Below are positions 7,177 through 15,507 of a stretch of DNA of 64,000 nucleotides, piece after piece. Below the pieces are notes generated by a model, which saw only the letters and a program-made list of their open reading frames with translations, was not told the DNA's origin and did no database searches. This stretch comes from Streptomyces griseoviridis (GTDB lineage Bacteria > Actinomycetota > Actinomycetes > Streptomycetales > Streptomycetaceae). A program made the position numbers and the translations under genes. The stretch lies in contig BMSM01000025.1 in assembly GCA_014649155.1 (NCBI GenBank), positions 29,565 to 93,564 of the forward strand, given 5' to 3'. Within the stretch, counting starts at the first letter, position 1, and each line of letters begins with the position of its first letter.

Positions 7177-8381
7177 GGTGCCGTGTCGAGCCGCACCGGG
7201 AGCGCCGCCACCCCGAGCGGCAGCAACCGGGAGGTGTGCGCCACGTCGCCGGGCTCCACCGCCAGCCCGATACGGGGGTGGGCGGCGAGCAACTCGCGTA
7301 TGCCGGCCGCGTGCTGGACCAGTACCAGGTCGGTGGCGGGACACCGGTGGGGTCCGGCGCCGAAGGCGAGCGTGGGCGTCTGCGGACGCTCGATGTCCAG
7401 TTCGCCGGGCCGGTCGAGCACACGCGGGTCACGGCAGGCGGCCGAGACCAGGGGCAGCACCGCGGCACCGGCCGGGATGCGCGTCCCCGACAGCTCGACG
7501 TCCTCGGTGGCCACCCGCAGCAGGCCGTCATTGCTGGACGGGTAGAACCGCAGCAACTCGGCCACGGCGCCCGGGATCAGCTCCGGCCGGCTTACCAGCC
7601 GGTCCCGGACGCCGGTGTCGGCCAGCACGCCGTACAGGTGGCGGGCGAGCAGGTCCCGCACCCCGATGAAGCCGGAGATGACCAGCCCGTGGAGCAGGAC
7701 GATCCGCTCTTCGTCGGTCAGTTTCCCGCCCTCCGCTTCCGGGTCGTCCAGCCCCAGCAGGACTCCGGCGACGTCGTCGCCCTCGCGCGCCCGGCGCTCG
7801 TCGAGCAGGCCGGTGAACGCCTCCGCCAGCCGGGTCCGGCAGGCCTCCTGCTCCGGTCCGTCGGCGCCGCCGGACATCAGCAGCGCCTCGACGTCACCGG
7901 TGATCTCCCGCCACCGGTCCCCGTCGAAGCCCAGCAGTTCGCAGACGACCCGGCCGGCGAACGGGGCGGTGTAGGAGCCCACCAGGTCGACGGGGTCCGG
8001 AAGGCGTCCGAGGGAGGCGGCGAGCTGTCCGGCGATCTCCTCGACGCGGGCCCGCCACCGGACCGTGCGCTCGGCGGAGAAGGCCGCGGCGACCGGGGAG
8101 CGGAAGGCGGTGTGCCGGGGCGGGTCGAGGTCCACGATCCCGGTGCCCTGCCCCCGCCCGAGACCGGTGCCCGGCAGTGCGGCGGCCCGGGCCCGGCTGA
8201 AGGCCGGCCCGGTCAGCACGGTCCGGACGTCGGCGTCCCGGGTGACGAGCCAGATGGCGCTGCCGTCGGCGAGCCCGACCCGCAGGACCGGCTCCTCGGC
8301 GAGCAGCCGGTCGTACTGCGCGGGCACGGTGCCGCCGGGGCCCGCGGGGTAGGGGAAGACCTCCGGCGCGGCGGCGCTCAC
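7173..8381 (-). CDS. Cytochrome P450 with atypical I-helix
   Basis: A 402-residue bacterial class I P450. The haem loop is L-A-F-G-A-G-P-H-R-C-P, with the thiolate Cys followed by P-A-T-D rather than the common L-G-x-x. The ExxR motif is E-L-L-R. In the I-helix, V-I-S-G-F-I-G-V-R replaces the usual (A/G)-G-x-(D/E)-T-T, so the acid-alcohol pair for proton delivery is absent. Such P450s can still act, often with substrate-assisted proton delivery or peroxide-like chemistry. The GTG start at 8381 overlaps the previous stop (GTGA). No dedicated ferredoxin gene is seen nearby. The substrate is unknown; it probably acts in the cluster's pathway. Confidence 0.9.
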   Translation of the reverse strand: MSAAAPEVFPYPAGPGGTVPAQYDRLLAEEPVLRVGLADGSAIWLVTRDADVRTVLTGPAFSRARAAALPGTGLGRGQGTGIVDLDPPRHTAFRSPVAAAFSAERTVRWRARVEEIAGQLAASLGRLPDPVDLVGSYTAPFAGRVVCELLGFDGDRWREITGDVEALLMSGGADGPEQEACRTRLAEAFTGLLDERRAREGDDVAGVLLGLDDPEAEGGKLTDEERIVLLHGLVISGFIGVRDLLARHLYGVLADTGVRDRLVSRPELIPGAVAELLRFYPSSNDGLLRVATEDVELSGTRIPAGAAVLPLVSAACRDPRVLDRPGELDIERPQTPTLAFGAGPHRCPATDLVLVQHAAGIRELLAAHPRIGLAVEPGDVAHTSRLLPLGVAALPVRLDTAP

Positions 8382-9820
8382 CGGGCCGGTCCCAGCGGAT
8401 AGTCCGGGGTGCCGCGCCGTACGGCGGGTTCCACCGGCACGAAGGGGAAGTCCTGGGCCAGTACCTGGTTGTCCAGTTGGTGCTCCACCACGATGGTGCC
8501 GGCGCCGTAGTCCTCCGCGATCTGCTCGACGTCCTCCGCCGTGACCAGCCCGTCCGGCCGGCCCAGCAGTTCGGCCACGCCCCGGGCGGGCGCCAGCAGT
8601 TCGAGCGCGAAACCCCGGGCCAGATGCTGGCGGTGGGTGTGCGCGGCGACGACGAGGAAGTCGGTGTCGAGGTCGCAGATGAAGTGGCACAGGGCCCGGG
8701 CCTGGAGGAAGCGGCGGGGCCGCTCGGTGTAGCGCCGGCTGGAGACCAGCACCGGTCCCTGGGCACCCTCGCGCCGGCCGAAGGCGACCAGGCCCCGGTC
8801 GACGTACGCCGTCTGCTCGGTGACGTAGGTGAGCAGCGCGTCGGTCTCGAACCGCTCGGTGGCCGCCACCCCCGCCCAGGAGCGGACCCGGCGGGCGAGT
8901 TCGTAGCCGAGGTGCCAGGCGTTGTCGAGGCGGCCCGGGGCGAAGAACGTCTCGCGGAGGTCGGCGCACAGCTCGCGCAGTTCGGTGACGGCCGGGTCGG
9001 CCGGACGCCCGGCGGGCGCGGTGCCCGCCACCGCACGGGCCCGTTCGAGCCAGGCGAGCCGGTCGGTGATGCGCTCGGGGCGGACTCCGTTGAGGAAGTC
9101 GAAGGCGTGCGACTCGGGGAGTTCCCGTAGCACCCGCTGGATGGCGTCGGCGTAGGGCCCGGCCTCCGTGTAGGGGTCCAGGCCGAGCCGGGCCGCGGCG
9201 CGGCAGAAGGCGGCCTCGTCCTCGCCGGTGCCGCGCAGCGCGGTCCACTCCCGCTGGAGCGGGGTGTCGTCGACGCCCCATTCGGCCAGCCGGGCGACGA
9301 CGGCGTCCACGAGGCCGCGCAGGGTCTCGGTGAGTCCCTCGGAGCCGACGAGGAGGTTGCCGCGTCCGAGGTAGCGGGGGCCGGGCCGGGGGTCGGGGCC
9401 GCCGTCCGGCATCCACACGATCCGGGTCTGCCGCCCCTCGGGCACGAACAGGACGTCCGGCCAGCGGAATCCGTCGCAGGCGGCCCGCATGACGTGCCGT
9501 CGCGACCGCTGCCACCAGGAGCCGCGCTGGTCGCCGACGCCGTTCTTGTAGGCGAAGCGGAGCTGGGAGATCTGGGTGCCGGGGCGGGCGTCCGCCGTCA
9601 GCGACCACCAGTTGAAGGCGATCCACTCGGCGAGCGGGTACAGCGAGCCGGTCGTGTACGGCCGTACCGTGCCGGTGGCCGGGTCCTCGACCGTGGTCAG
9701 CGGGGCGAGGGTGCCGATGCTCATCTCGACGTCGGCCCAGGTCACGGTCCGCTCGTCACGCGCTTGCACGGGCGGGTCGTGCCACTTCCAGACGAGCGAG
9801 AACTCGGGCAGCGTGCTCAT
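8378..9820 (-). CDS. ImmA/IrrE-like protein with lost metallopeptidase motif
   Basis: The first ~300 of 480 residues match no family I recognise and are Trp-rich (for example F-N-W-W-S-L and G-S-W-W-Q-R). The C-terminal third resembles the IrrE/ImmA peptidase fold: R-R-F-L-Q-A-R-A-L-C-H-F-I, then R-G-F-A-L-E-L-L-A-P, then A-E-D-V-E-Q-I-A-E-D-Y-G. In active family members the first segment is A-H-E-L-G-H; here it is A-R-A-L-C-H, so the first His and the catalytic Glu are missing. A non-catalytic or repurposed role is inferred. It overlaps its neighbours on both sides (ATGA upstream, GTGA downstream), so it is firmly part of the biosynthetic operon. Confidence 0.7.
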   Translation of the reverse strand: MSTLPEFSLVWKWHDPPVQARDERTVTWADVEMSIGTLAPLTTVEDPATGTVRPYTTGSLYPLAEWIAFNWWSLTADARPGTQISQLRFAYKNGVGDQRGSWWQRSRRHVMRAACDGFRWPDVLFVPEGRQTRIVWMPDGGPDPRPGPRYLGRGNLLVGSEGLTETLRGLVDAVVARLAEWGVDDTPLQREWTALRGTGEDEAAFCRAAARLGLDPYTEAGPYADAIQRVLRELPESHAFDFLNGVRPERITDRLAWLERARAVAGTAPAGRPADPAVTELRELCADLRETFFAPGRLDNAWHLGYELARRVRSWAGVAATERFETDALLTYVTEQTAYVDRGLVAFGRREGAQGPVLVSSRRYTERPRRFLQARALCHFICDLDTDFLVVAAHTHRQHLARGFALELLAPARGVAELLGRPDGLVTAEDVEQIAEDYGAGTIVVEHQLDNQVLAQDFPFVPVEPAVRRGTPDYPLGPAR

Positions 9821-10170
9821 GCGAGTCCCTCCGGCCATTCGCTCGGGTGCAGGGTGTAGCCGGTGTAGCGGCCGGGTTCCGCGCCGGCCAGCCGGAACTC
9901 CTGGACGACATCGCCGGTGCGGTGCCAGGCGTACCGCGGGAAACCACGCTCCCAGGGCCCGCCGATCGCCCCCTCGGTGAGCGCGGCGCGCAGCAGTTCC
10001 CGGGGGGTACGGCCGGCCGGCACCGCCCAGGGGAGGGTGTCGGCCGAGGGGGGCTCCCACACGACGTGGTCCGCCTCGCGGGCCAGCGCCTCCAGGTCGG
10101 TCCCGGCCGGGGGCGCGGTGACGGTACGGCGGAGTTCGCGCCGCCGTTCGGGTGGTCGTGAGTCGCGCAT
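9817..10170 (-). CDS. Small protein of unknown function paired with the ImmA/IrrE-like gene
   Basis: A 117-residue product with an Arg-rich N-terminus (M-R-D-S-R-P-P-E-R-R-R) and a Trp/Gly/Tyr-rich C-terminal half. No family is recognised and no membrane segment is visible. The start at 10170 is supported by a GGAGG site 7 bases upstream. Its stop overlaps the start of the ImmA/IrrE-like gene (ATGA), so the two are probably made together and may form a complex. Confidence 0.7.
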   Translation of the reverse strand: MRDSRPPERRRELRRTVTAPPAGTDLEALAREADHVVWEPPSADTLPWAVPAGRTPRELLRAALTEGAIGGPWERGFPRYAWHRTGDVVQEFRLAGAEPGRYTGYTLHPSEWPEGLA

Positions 10171-10241
10171 GCGCGGACCTCCAGGAGAAGGGGGAGACGG
10201 AGGAGACGCCGGACGGCCGGTGGCGGAGCCGCGTCGGACGG

Positions 10242-11582
10242 TCAGGCCGGAGCACCCAGGGGGCGGCCCGGCCAGTCGGCCGGGACCGGGCGGCCGTGGA
10301 GGGCGGCGAGGGTGGCCGGGATGTCGACCGGGGCGGCGGGGACGCCGTCGGTGAACGCCGGGGCGAAACCGGGGCCGAGCCCGGCCCAGTAGGACTCCCT
10401 GCGGTGCCAGCCGCTCTGCCAGGTCCGGTGCACATGGCCCGCCCACTGCGGGTCGCCGAGCGGGAGGTAGCGCCAGTCGGCGGGTTCCAGGATCAGGTCG
10501 GGCGCACCCGCGGTCGCACTCCCGGGATACACCTCCTCACGGGTCTGCACGGCGGCGAAGTAGGGCCGGCCGGTACGGGGGTTGACCGTGTCGAGCAGCA
10601 GGCCGCGCACCTCGTCGCGGACCCGTTCGTACTCGGCCGGGCCGACCGTGCCGTGCTTGTACCGGTCGCGGAGGTTGATGTTGACGCCGTGGGTGCCCTG
10701 CACGGCCTCGAAGGCGCGGGTGCCGGACCAGTCGACGCGGCCCTCCGCGCCGGTGGCGAGGAGGCCGGCCTCCGCCAGGTGGTCGTTGATCGAGCAGTAG
10801 GCACGCAGCGGTCCGAAGCCGATCTCGGAGAAGGCCAGTACGTCGGTGTGATCGTCGGCGACGGCCAGGGCGTCCTGGATCACCTGGTCGCAGGTGCGGT
10901 ACGCGGCGAACACCGCGCTGTCCCGGTCGTGTTCGGGGCCGTGGTCCAGTTCCTGGAAGTAGATGTGCGAGGTGCGGTCGATGCTGGTCAGGTTGACGAT
11001 GACGACGTCGGACTCGGGCAGCAGCGCGAGGGCGGCCTTTCCGCGCTGGCGGTCGGCCTCCAGCAGCCGGGGCAGCAGTTCCTCGCGGGGCTGGCCGGTC
11101 CAGAAGATGGAGACGTCGTGCACGGGCCGGATGCCCTGCTTCGCCAGCCGGCGCTGCAGGTCGCGCGGGTGGCAGGCGTGCAGGGTGGCGTACATCGGAT
11201 AGCTGATCAGCGCGCCGTCCATCGGCTCGACCGGATGGGTTCCGAAGAGCCCGATGCTGGCGAACCTGAGCCCGGCGAACGCCTGGTGCTGCCAGAGCAG
11301 CGGGTGACGGCGGTCCCCGGAGCCGAGGACCTGCGGTGTGTATTCGGGATCGTGGCAGGTCCAGTACGAGAAGAAGCCGTGGTCGGCGGCCCGCCTGCCG
11401 GTGAGCACGCTGAGCAGGCCGGGTGGTTCGTAGGGGGTGCCCTCCGCGGCCAGGGGGCCGTGCGCGCCCTCGCGGCGCAGCCGGGCGAACCCGGGCAGGG
11501 CACCCGCCTCGCACCAGCGGTCCAGCAGGGCGGGAGCCGCGCCCTCCGTGATGATCACGATCGTTCGATGCTGCTTCGTCAC
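10242..11582 (-). CDS. Alkaline-phosphatase-superfamily (phosphodiesterase-type) protein with altered metal site
   Basis: This 446-residue protein aligns with type I phosphodiesterase / nucleotide pyrophosphatase proteins: I-V-I-I-T-E-G-A near the start, V-L-T-G-R-R..H-G-F, S-I-D-R-T-S-H, F-S-E-I-G-F-G-P, and S-G-W-H-R-R-E..G-L-G-P-G near the end. Several metal or nucleophile positions differ from the usual pattern. The first Asp (normally D-G) is Glu, the S-D-H-G block reads S-E-I-G, and the nucleophile Thr/Ser before P-P-G-L-L is Glu. D-x-x-x-x-H in the middle and the last His remain. The start chosen is GTG at 11582, with AAGGGAG upstream. Inference: altered metal use or a non-hydrolytic role in the cluster, of which it is the first leftward gene. 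Confidence 0.75.
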   Translation of the reverse strand: MTKQHRTIVIITEGAAPALLDRWCEAGALPGFARLRREGAHGPLAAEGTPYEPPGLLSVLTGRRAADHGFFSYWTCHDPEYTPQVLGSGDRRHPLLWQHQAFAGLRFASIGLFGTHPVEPMDGALISYPMYATLHACHPRDLQRRLAKQGIRPVHDVSIFWTGQPREELLPRLLEADRQRGKAALALLPESDVVIVNLTSIDRTSHIYFQELDHGPEHDRDSAVFAAYRTCDQVIQDALAVADDHTDVLAFSEIGFGPLRAYCSINDHLAEAGLLATGAEGRVDWSGTRAFEAVQGTHGVNINLRDRYKHGTVGPAEYERVRDEVRGLLLDTVNPRTGRPYFAAVQTREEVYPGSATAGAPDLILEPADWRYLPLGDPQWAGHVHRTWQSGWHRRESYWAGLGPGFAPAFTDGVPAAPVDIPATLAALHGRPVPADWPGRPLGAPA

Positions 11583-12184
11583 CCAGTACTCCCTTGTCCA
11601 GCCGTACAGGGGATCGCCGCTTGCGAAGTGGGAACGGTGGTGTTCTGCGCTTCGGCACCTGGCGGGCCGAGGGGAGGGGTCGTGCCGCACGCCCGGATGC
11701 CATGCCGTCAGCACTGCACGGTACATGCCGATCCGGACGGCGTATGCCCCCTGGATGATGATGGCCGAAAGGGATGCCCGTATCGCCGTCGCCCGGCCGC
11801 GAACGGCCCGGTGGAGCACCGTGCCGGGGCCCCACCGGCGTCCGGGGACGGGTGTTTCAGTCAACTACGGCCGGCCGGGCGGACGCCTCCTTGACAGTGC
11901 TCGACGCCGGTTGACTACAGTGCGGGCTGTCCGTTCGCTCACCGTCTCCCCGCCCGCCGCCGTTCCGCGGACGTCCTTCCCGCCGTCCGCAGGCTGCCCG
12001 TACGTCGCCCACGCCCTGCGCGTTCCCGGCCGGGCAGGGGCATGCATCGCGAACCGGCGGCACCCCCCCTTCCCGGCGCGGGGCCACCGCTCGATCACCG
12101 TCCGGCCGGCCATGGCGACCCCCGGTCCGGGCGCCGACCGCCGCACGTCCCGATCGATGTCCCTCACACCGGAAAGGACGCGAT
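11583..12184. other. Divergent intergenic region between the two biosynthetic operons
   Basis: About 600 bases separate the divergent phosphodiesterase-like and carbamoyltransferase genes. I see no convincing coding region; short open frames lack ribosome sites and known motifs. It should hold promoters for both operons. One candidate promoter is annotated separately. A GAAAGGA ribosome site lies just before the ATG at 12185. Confidence 0.6.
11891..11921 (+). promoter_or_regulatory. Candidate promoter for the carbamoyltransferase-sulfur operon
   Basis: TTGACA (11891-11896) and TACAGT (11916-11921) are separated by 19 bases, a little longer than ideal for the main sigma factor. It points rightwards and would leave a leader of about 260 bases before ATG 12185. 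A second TTGAC lies at 11911. Confidence 0.35.
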
Positions 12185-13825
12185 ATGACCGTGTTGGGCC
12201 TAGGTGGATCCGGGCACGACTGGGCCTCCTGCGCCACCGACGGCACCCGGCTCGTCGCGGTGGACGAAGAACGGCTCATGCGCAGCAAGTACGGCCTGGG
12301 CGCGGATCTGCTGGCCGGTGTCAGCCGGCAGACGTGTCTCGGGCAGCTCGGCCTCACCGCGGCCGAGGTGGAGCACGTGGTCGCCTGCGAGCTGGTGCCG
12401 CGGCCCTTCTACCACTCCTTCCGGCGCCGGGTGACGGTGATCAACCACCATCTGGCCCACGCCTACAGCGCGTTCGGCGCCTCCGGCATGTCCCGGGCCG
12501 CGGTGCTGGTGTGCGACAACTCCGGCAGTCTCACCGTCGGCGACAAGTCGGGCTCCTCGGCCCGGGAGGCCGAGACCATCAGCTCCTTCCTCGCCGACGA
12601 GCGGGGCATCCGGCTGCTCGACCGGGTCAGCGGGGCGCACGCGGTGGACGCCGGTTCGGAGAGCGCCTACTACCAGCCCGGTGAGACCGACAACTCGCTC
12701 GGCCACCTGTACCGCACCGCCAGCCTCGCCATCGGACTGGCCTACACCGGGCCGAAGACGCGCTTCCCGGTCAGCGAGGACGGCAAGACCATGGGCCTCG
12801 CGCCCTACGGCGACCAGCGGTTCGTGGACGACCTGGCGGAACTGGTCACCCTGCTGCCCGGGGGCGGCGTCAGCATCTCCGCGAGCAAGGTCTCCCACCT
12901 GCTGGGGCGGCTGGCCAAGGACGCCGACTTCGACACCAGGGCGGCCATCGCCCGCGCCGCCCAGGAGGTCCTGGAGACGGCCCTGGTGCACTGCGCCCGC
13001 GCGCTGCACGAGAGGACCGGGCTGACCGATCTGTGCATCGCGGGCGGTGTCGGCCTCAACAGCGTCGCCAACGGCCGGATCCTGAAGGAGACGCCGTTCG
13101 AGCGGCTCTTCGTGGTGCCCGCCGCCGGGGACAACGGCATCAGCCTCGGCTGCGCCTACTACGGGCTGCACGAGCTGGAGGGCGTGCCGATGGCGGAACT
13201 CCCCGCTCTGGAGAACGCCTACCTGGGGCCCGAGTACCCGCGTTCCCGGGCCCGCGAGGCCGTCGCCGCCTCCGGGCTGCCCGCGCGGACCCCCGAGGAC
13301 CTGCCCGGGGAGGTCGCCGCCCTGCTGGCCGAGGGCCGGATCGTGGGCTGGTGGGACGGACGCAGCGAGTTCGGTCCGCGGGCGCTCGGGCACCGCAGCA
13401 TCCTCGCCGCCCCGTTCCCCGCGTCCGTGCGCGACCACCTCAACGACAACGTCAAGTTCCGGGAGGGCTTCCGGCCGTACGCGCCGATCGTCCGCGCCGA
13501 GCGCAGCGACGAGTTCTTCGACCTCGGGCAGCCCTCGCCGTACATGCTGATCGTCACGAAGGTCACCCGTCCCGACGCCATCCCGGCGGCCGCCCACGTG
13601 GACGGCACGGCCCGGCACCAGACGCTGGAGGAGAGCCAGAACCCCGCGGTGTACCGGCTGCTCGGCGAGTTCGAGCGGCTGACCGGGTGCCCCGTCCTGC
13701 TCAACACCTCCTTCAACGTGGCGGGTCAGCCCATCGTGGAGACCCCGGAGGAGGCCGTCGAAGCCTTCGCCGGCATGAACCTCGACCATCTGGTCGTCGG
13801 CGACCAACTGGTGAGCAAGGCCTGA
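12185..13825 (+). CDS. O-carbamoyltransferase (NodU/TobZ/NovN family)
   Basis: A full-length, 546-residue member of the carbamoyltransferase family. The Kae1/HSP70-like domain shows the metal-binding I-N-H-H-L-A-H-A-Y and the nucleotide segments D-N-S-G-S and G-G-V-G-L-N-S-V-A-N. The C-terminal domain has W-D-G-R-S-E-F-G-P-R-A-L-G-H-R-S and N-T-S-F-N-V-A-G-Q-P-I-V. Family reaction: carbamoyl phosphate plus ATP form carbamoyl-AMP, and the carbamoyl group is then passed to a hydroxyl of a natural product (tobramycin, novobiocin, saxitoxin). It is the first gene of the rightward operon and lies 17 bases before the FAD monooxygenase. The product therefore probably carries an O-carbamoyl group. 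Confidence 0.93.
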   Translation: MTVLGLGGSGHDWASCATDGTRLVAVDEERLMRSKYGLGADLLAGVSRQTCLGQLGLTAAEVEHVVACELVPRPFYHSFRRRVTVINHHLAHAYSAFGASGMSRAAVLVCDNSGSLTVGDKSGSSAREAETISSFLADERGIRLLDRVSGAHAVDAGSESAYYQPGETDNSLGHLYRTASLAIGLAYTGPKTRFPVSEDGKTMGLAPYGDQRFVDDLAELVTLLPGGGVSISASKVSHLLGRLAKDADFDTRAAIARAAQEVLETALVHCARALHERTGLTDLCIAGGVGLNSVANGRILKETPFERLFVVPAAGDNGISLGCAYYGLHELEGVPMAELPALENAYLGPEYPRSRAREAVAASGLPARTPEDLPGEVAALLAEGRIVGWWDGRSEFGPRALGHRSILAAPFPASVRDHLNDNVKFREGFRPYAPIVRAERSDEFFDLGQPSPYMLIVTKVTRPDAIPAAAHVDGTARHQTLEESQNPAVYRLLGEFERLTGCPVLLNTSFNVAGQPIVETPEEAVEAFAGMNLDHLVVGDQLVSKA

Positions 13826-13842
13826 ACGGAGGGTCTGCGGCC

Positions 13843-15507
13843 ATGACCGTACTGGTCGTCGGGGGCGGGCCCACCGGGCTGGCGACCGCGCTCTTCCTGG
13901 CCCGGTCCGGCGTCGCGGTCCGGCTCGTGGAACGCCGTCCGCGCACCTCCACCCTGCCCCGGGCCACCCACGTCACCCGGCGGACCATGGAACTGCTGCG
14001 CGAGGCCGGGCTCCAGGAGGCGATGGCCGGGGCCGGGTTCGAGGTGGTCGCCGGCGGTGATCCCCGCGTGTTCACCGAGCCGGACCGGGTGCTGCCCCGC
14101 ACCGTGGTCGGCGTCCCCTCGCTGTCCCGTCCCGACGCGGCGGAGGTACTGGAGACGGGGGAGGAGGAACTCGCCGTACCGGGGCCCTGCCCGCCCTTCT
14201 GGTGCGGGCAGCACCGCACCGAGCCGCTGCTGCGCGAGGCCGCGGTACGGGCGGGCGCGGACGTCCGGTTCGGGGAGGAGCTGACCGGGCTGTCGGTGCA
14301 CGACGACGGTGTCGAGGCACGCGTCCGCCGCGCGGACGGCCGTACCGAGACCGTGACCGCGCGGTACCTGGTCGCCGCCGACGGCGCGCACGGCTGGATA
14401 CCCGAGGCCGCCGGCATCGCGCGCGACGGCCTGGGCACGATCGCGCGCCGCACCAGCATCCTGTTCCGGGCCGACCTCACCCCTCTGCTGAAGGGCCGCC
14501 GGTTCTTCATGAGCATGATCGAGAACCCGGGGTTCTCCGGTGCGGTCATGCAGCTCGACGCGGACCACCGGTGGGCGGCGGCCGTGGAGACCGAGGCCGT
14601 CGGCGGCCCGGACCGCGAGCCCGGCCCCGAGCGGTGCCTGGAGCTGGTGCGGGCCGCGCTCGGGACCGACGGCATCCCGGTGGAGCTGACGGCGACCTTC
14701 CACTGGCAGGCCCGGCACCGGATCGCGGAGCGCTTCTCCGCGGGGCCCGTGTTCCTGGTCGGCGACGCCGCCCACCTCCACCCGCCCGCCGGCGGCTACG
14801 GCTCCAACGCGGGCATCCAGGACGCGCACAACCTGGCCTGGAAGATCGCCGCGGTGCTGGACGGCTGGGCCGCTCCCGCGCTGCTCGACAGCTACGACGC
14901 CGAACGCCGCCCGGTCGGCGTCGCGACCGCCGAGCAGGCCCTGCTGCTCGACGGCGTCCCGGGCGAGCGACTCGGCGCCGAGGTGCGCGATCCGCGCACC
15001 ATCATCATGGGGTACCGGTACCGTTCGGCCGCGGTGATCGGCGGCCCGGCAGGGCCGGGCGGCCCCTTCCCCGGCACCTTCGAGCTGTCCGGCGCGCCCG
15101 GCACCCGGCTCCCGCACCTGCCGCTCCCGCCCGGCCCTGCCGGCGGCTCCGGGCAGATGTCCACCCTCGATCTGTGCGCACCGTCCGCCGCCGGCCCGCA
15201 CCTGCTCCTGCTCGGCAGCGACGACGGCTGGCGGCGTACGGCGGCCGAGGTCGCCGGGAAGCTCGCCGTCCCCCTCGTCGCCAGGGTCCTGCGCCCCCCG
15301 GTCCCCCTCACCACGGTCTGCGGCACCGGTCCGGGCGGTGCCCTGCTGGTGCGGCCGGACGGCTTCGTGGCCTGGCGCTGCACCGCCGCCGCGCTCCCGG
15401 CCGCCACCCGACGACACCACCTGCTGGCCACGGCCGTCCGGCGGATGCTCCACGGGGACGCGGCCGGCACCGGTATCCATCCCCTGACGTTGCGGAGTGG
15501 CCGATGA
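13843..15507 (+). CDS. FAD-dependent aromatic-type monooxygenase (PHBH fold)
   Basis: A 554-residue class A flavoprotein monooxygenase. Motifs: FAD Rossmann V-V-G-G-G-P-T-G-L near the N-terminus, the NAD(P)H/FAD motif around A-A-D-G-A-H-G, and the second FAD motif V-F-L-V-G-D-A-A-H-L-H-P-P-A-G-G-Y-G. A C-terminal thioredoxin-like extension follows, as in polyketide hydroxylases such as RdmE or PgaE. It uses NAD(P)H and O2 to hydroxylate (or epoxidise) usually aromatic or enolic substrates. ATG 13843 has a GGAGG-like site upstream. It overlaps cysC downstream by ATGA. Together with the dehydroquinate-synthase-like gene this hints at an aromatic or cyclohexane-derived moiety (inference). Confidence 0.9.
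   Translation: MTVLVVGGGPTGLATALFLARSGVAVRLVERRPRTSTLPRATHVTRRTMELLREAGLQEAMAGAGFEVVAGGDPRVFTEPDRVLPRTVVGVPSLSRPDAAEVLETGEEELAVPGPCPPFWCGQHRTEPLLREAAVRAGADVRFGEELTGLSVHDDGVEARVRRADGRTETVTARYLVAADGAHGWIPEAAGIARDGLGTIARRTSILFRADLTPLLKGRRFFMSMIENPGFSGAVMQLDADHRWAAAVETEAVGGPDREPGPERCLELVRAALGTDGIPVELTATFHWQARHRIAERFSAGPVFLVGDAAHLHPPAGGYGSNAGIQDAHNLAWKIAAVLDGWAAPALLDSYDAERRPVGVATAEQALLLDGVPGERLGAEVRDPRTIIMGYRYRSAAVIGGPAGPGGPFPGTFELSGAPGTRLPHLPLPPGPAGGSGQMSTLDLCAPSAAGPHLLLLGSDDGWRRTAAEVAGKLAVPLVARVLRPPVPLTTVCGTGPGGALLVRPDGFVAWRCTAAALPAATRRHHLLATAVRRMLHGDAAGTGIHPLTLRSGR

Noticed and set aside
11865..12167. Leftward 100-residue frame in the divergent biosynthetic promoter region
   Set aside because: No ribosome site, no family resemblance, and located where promoters are expected.
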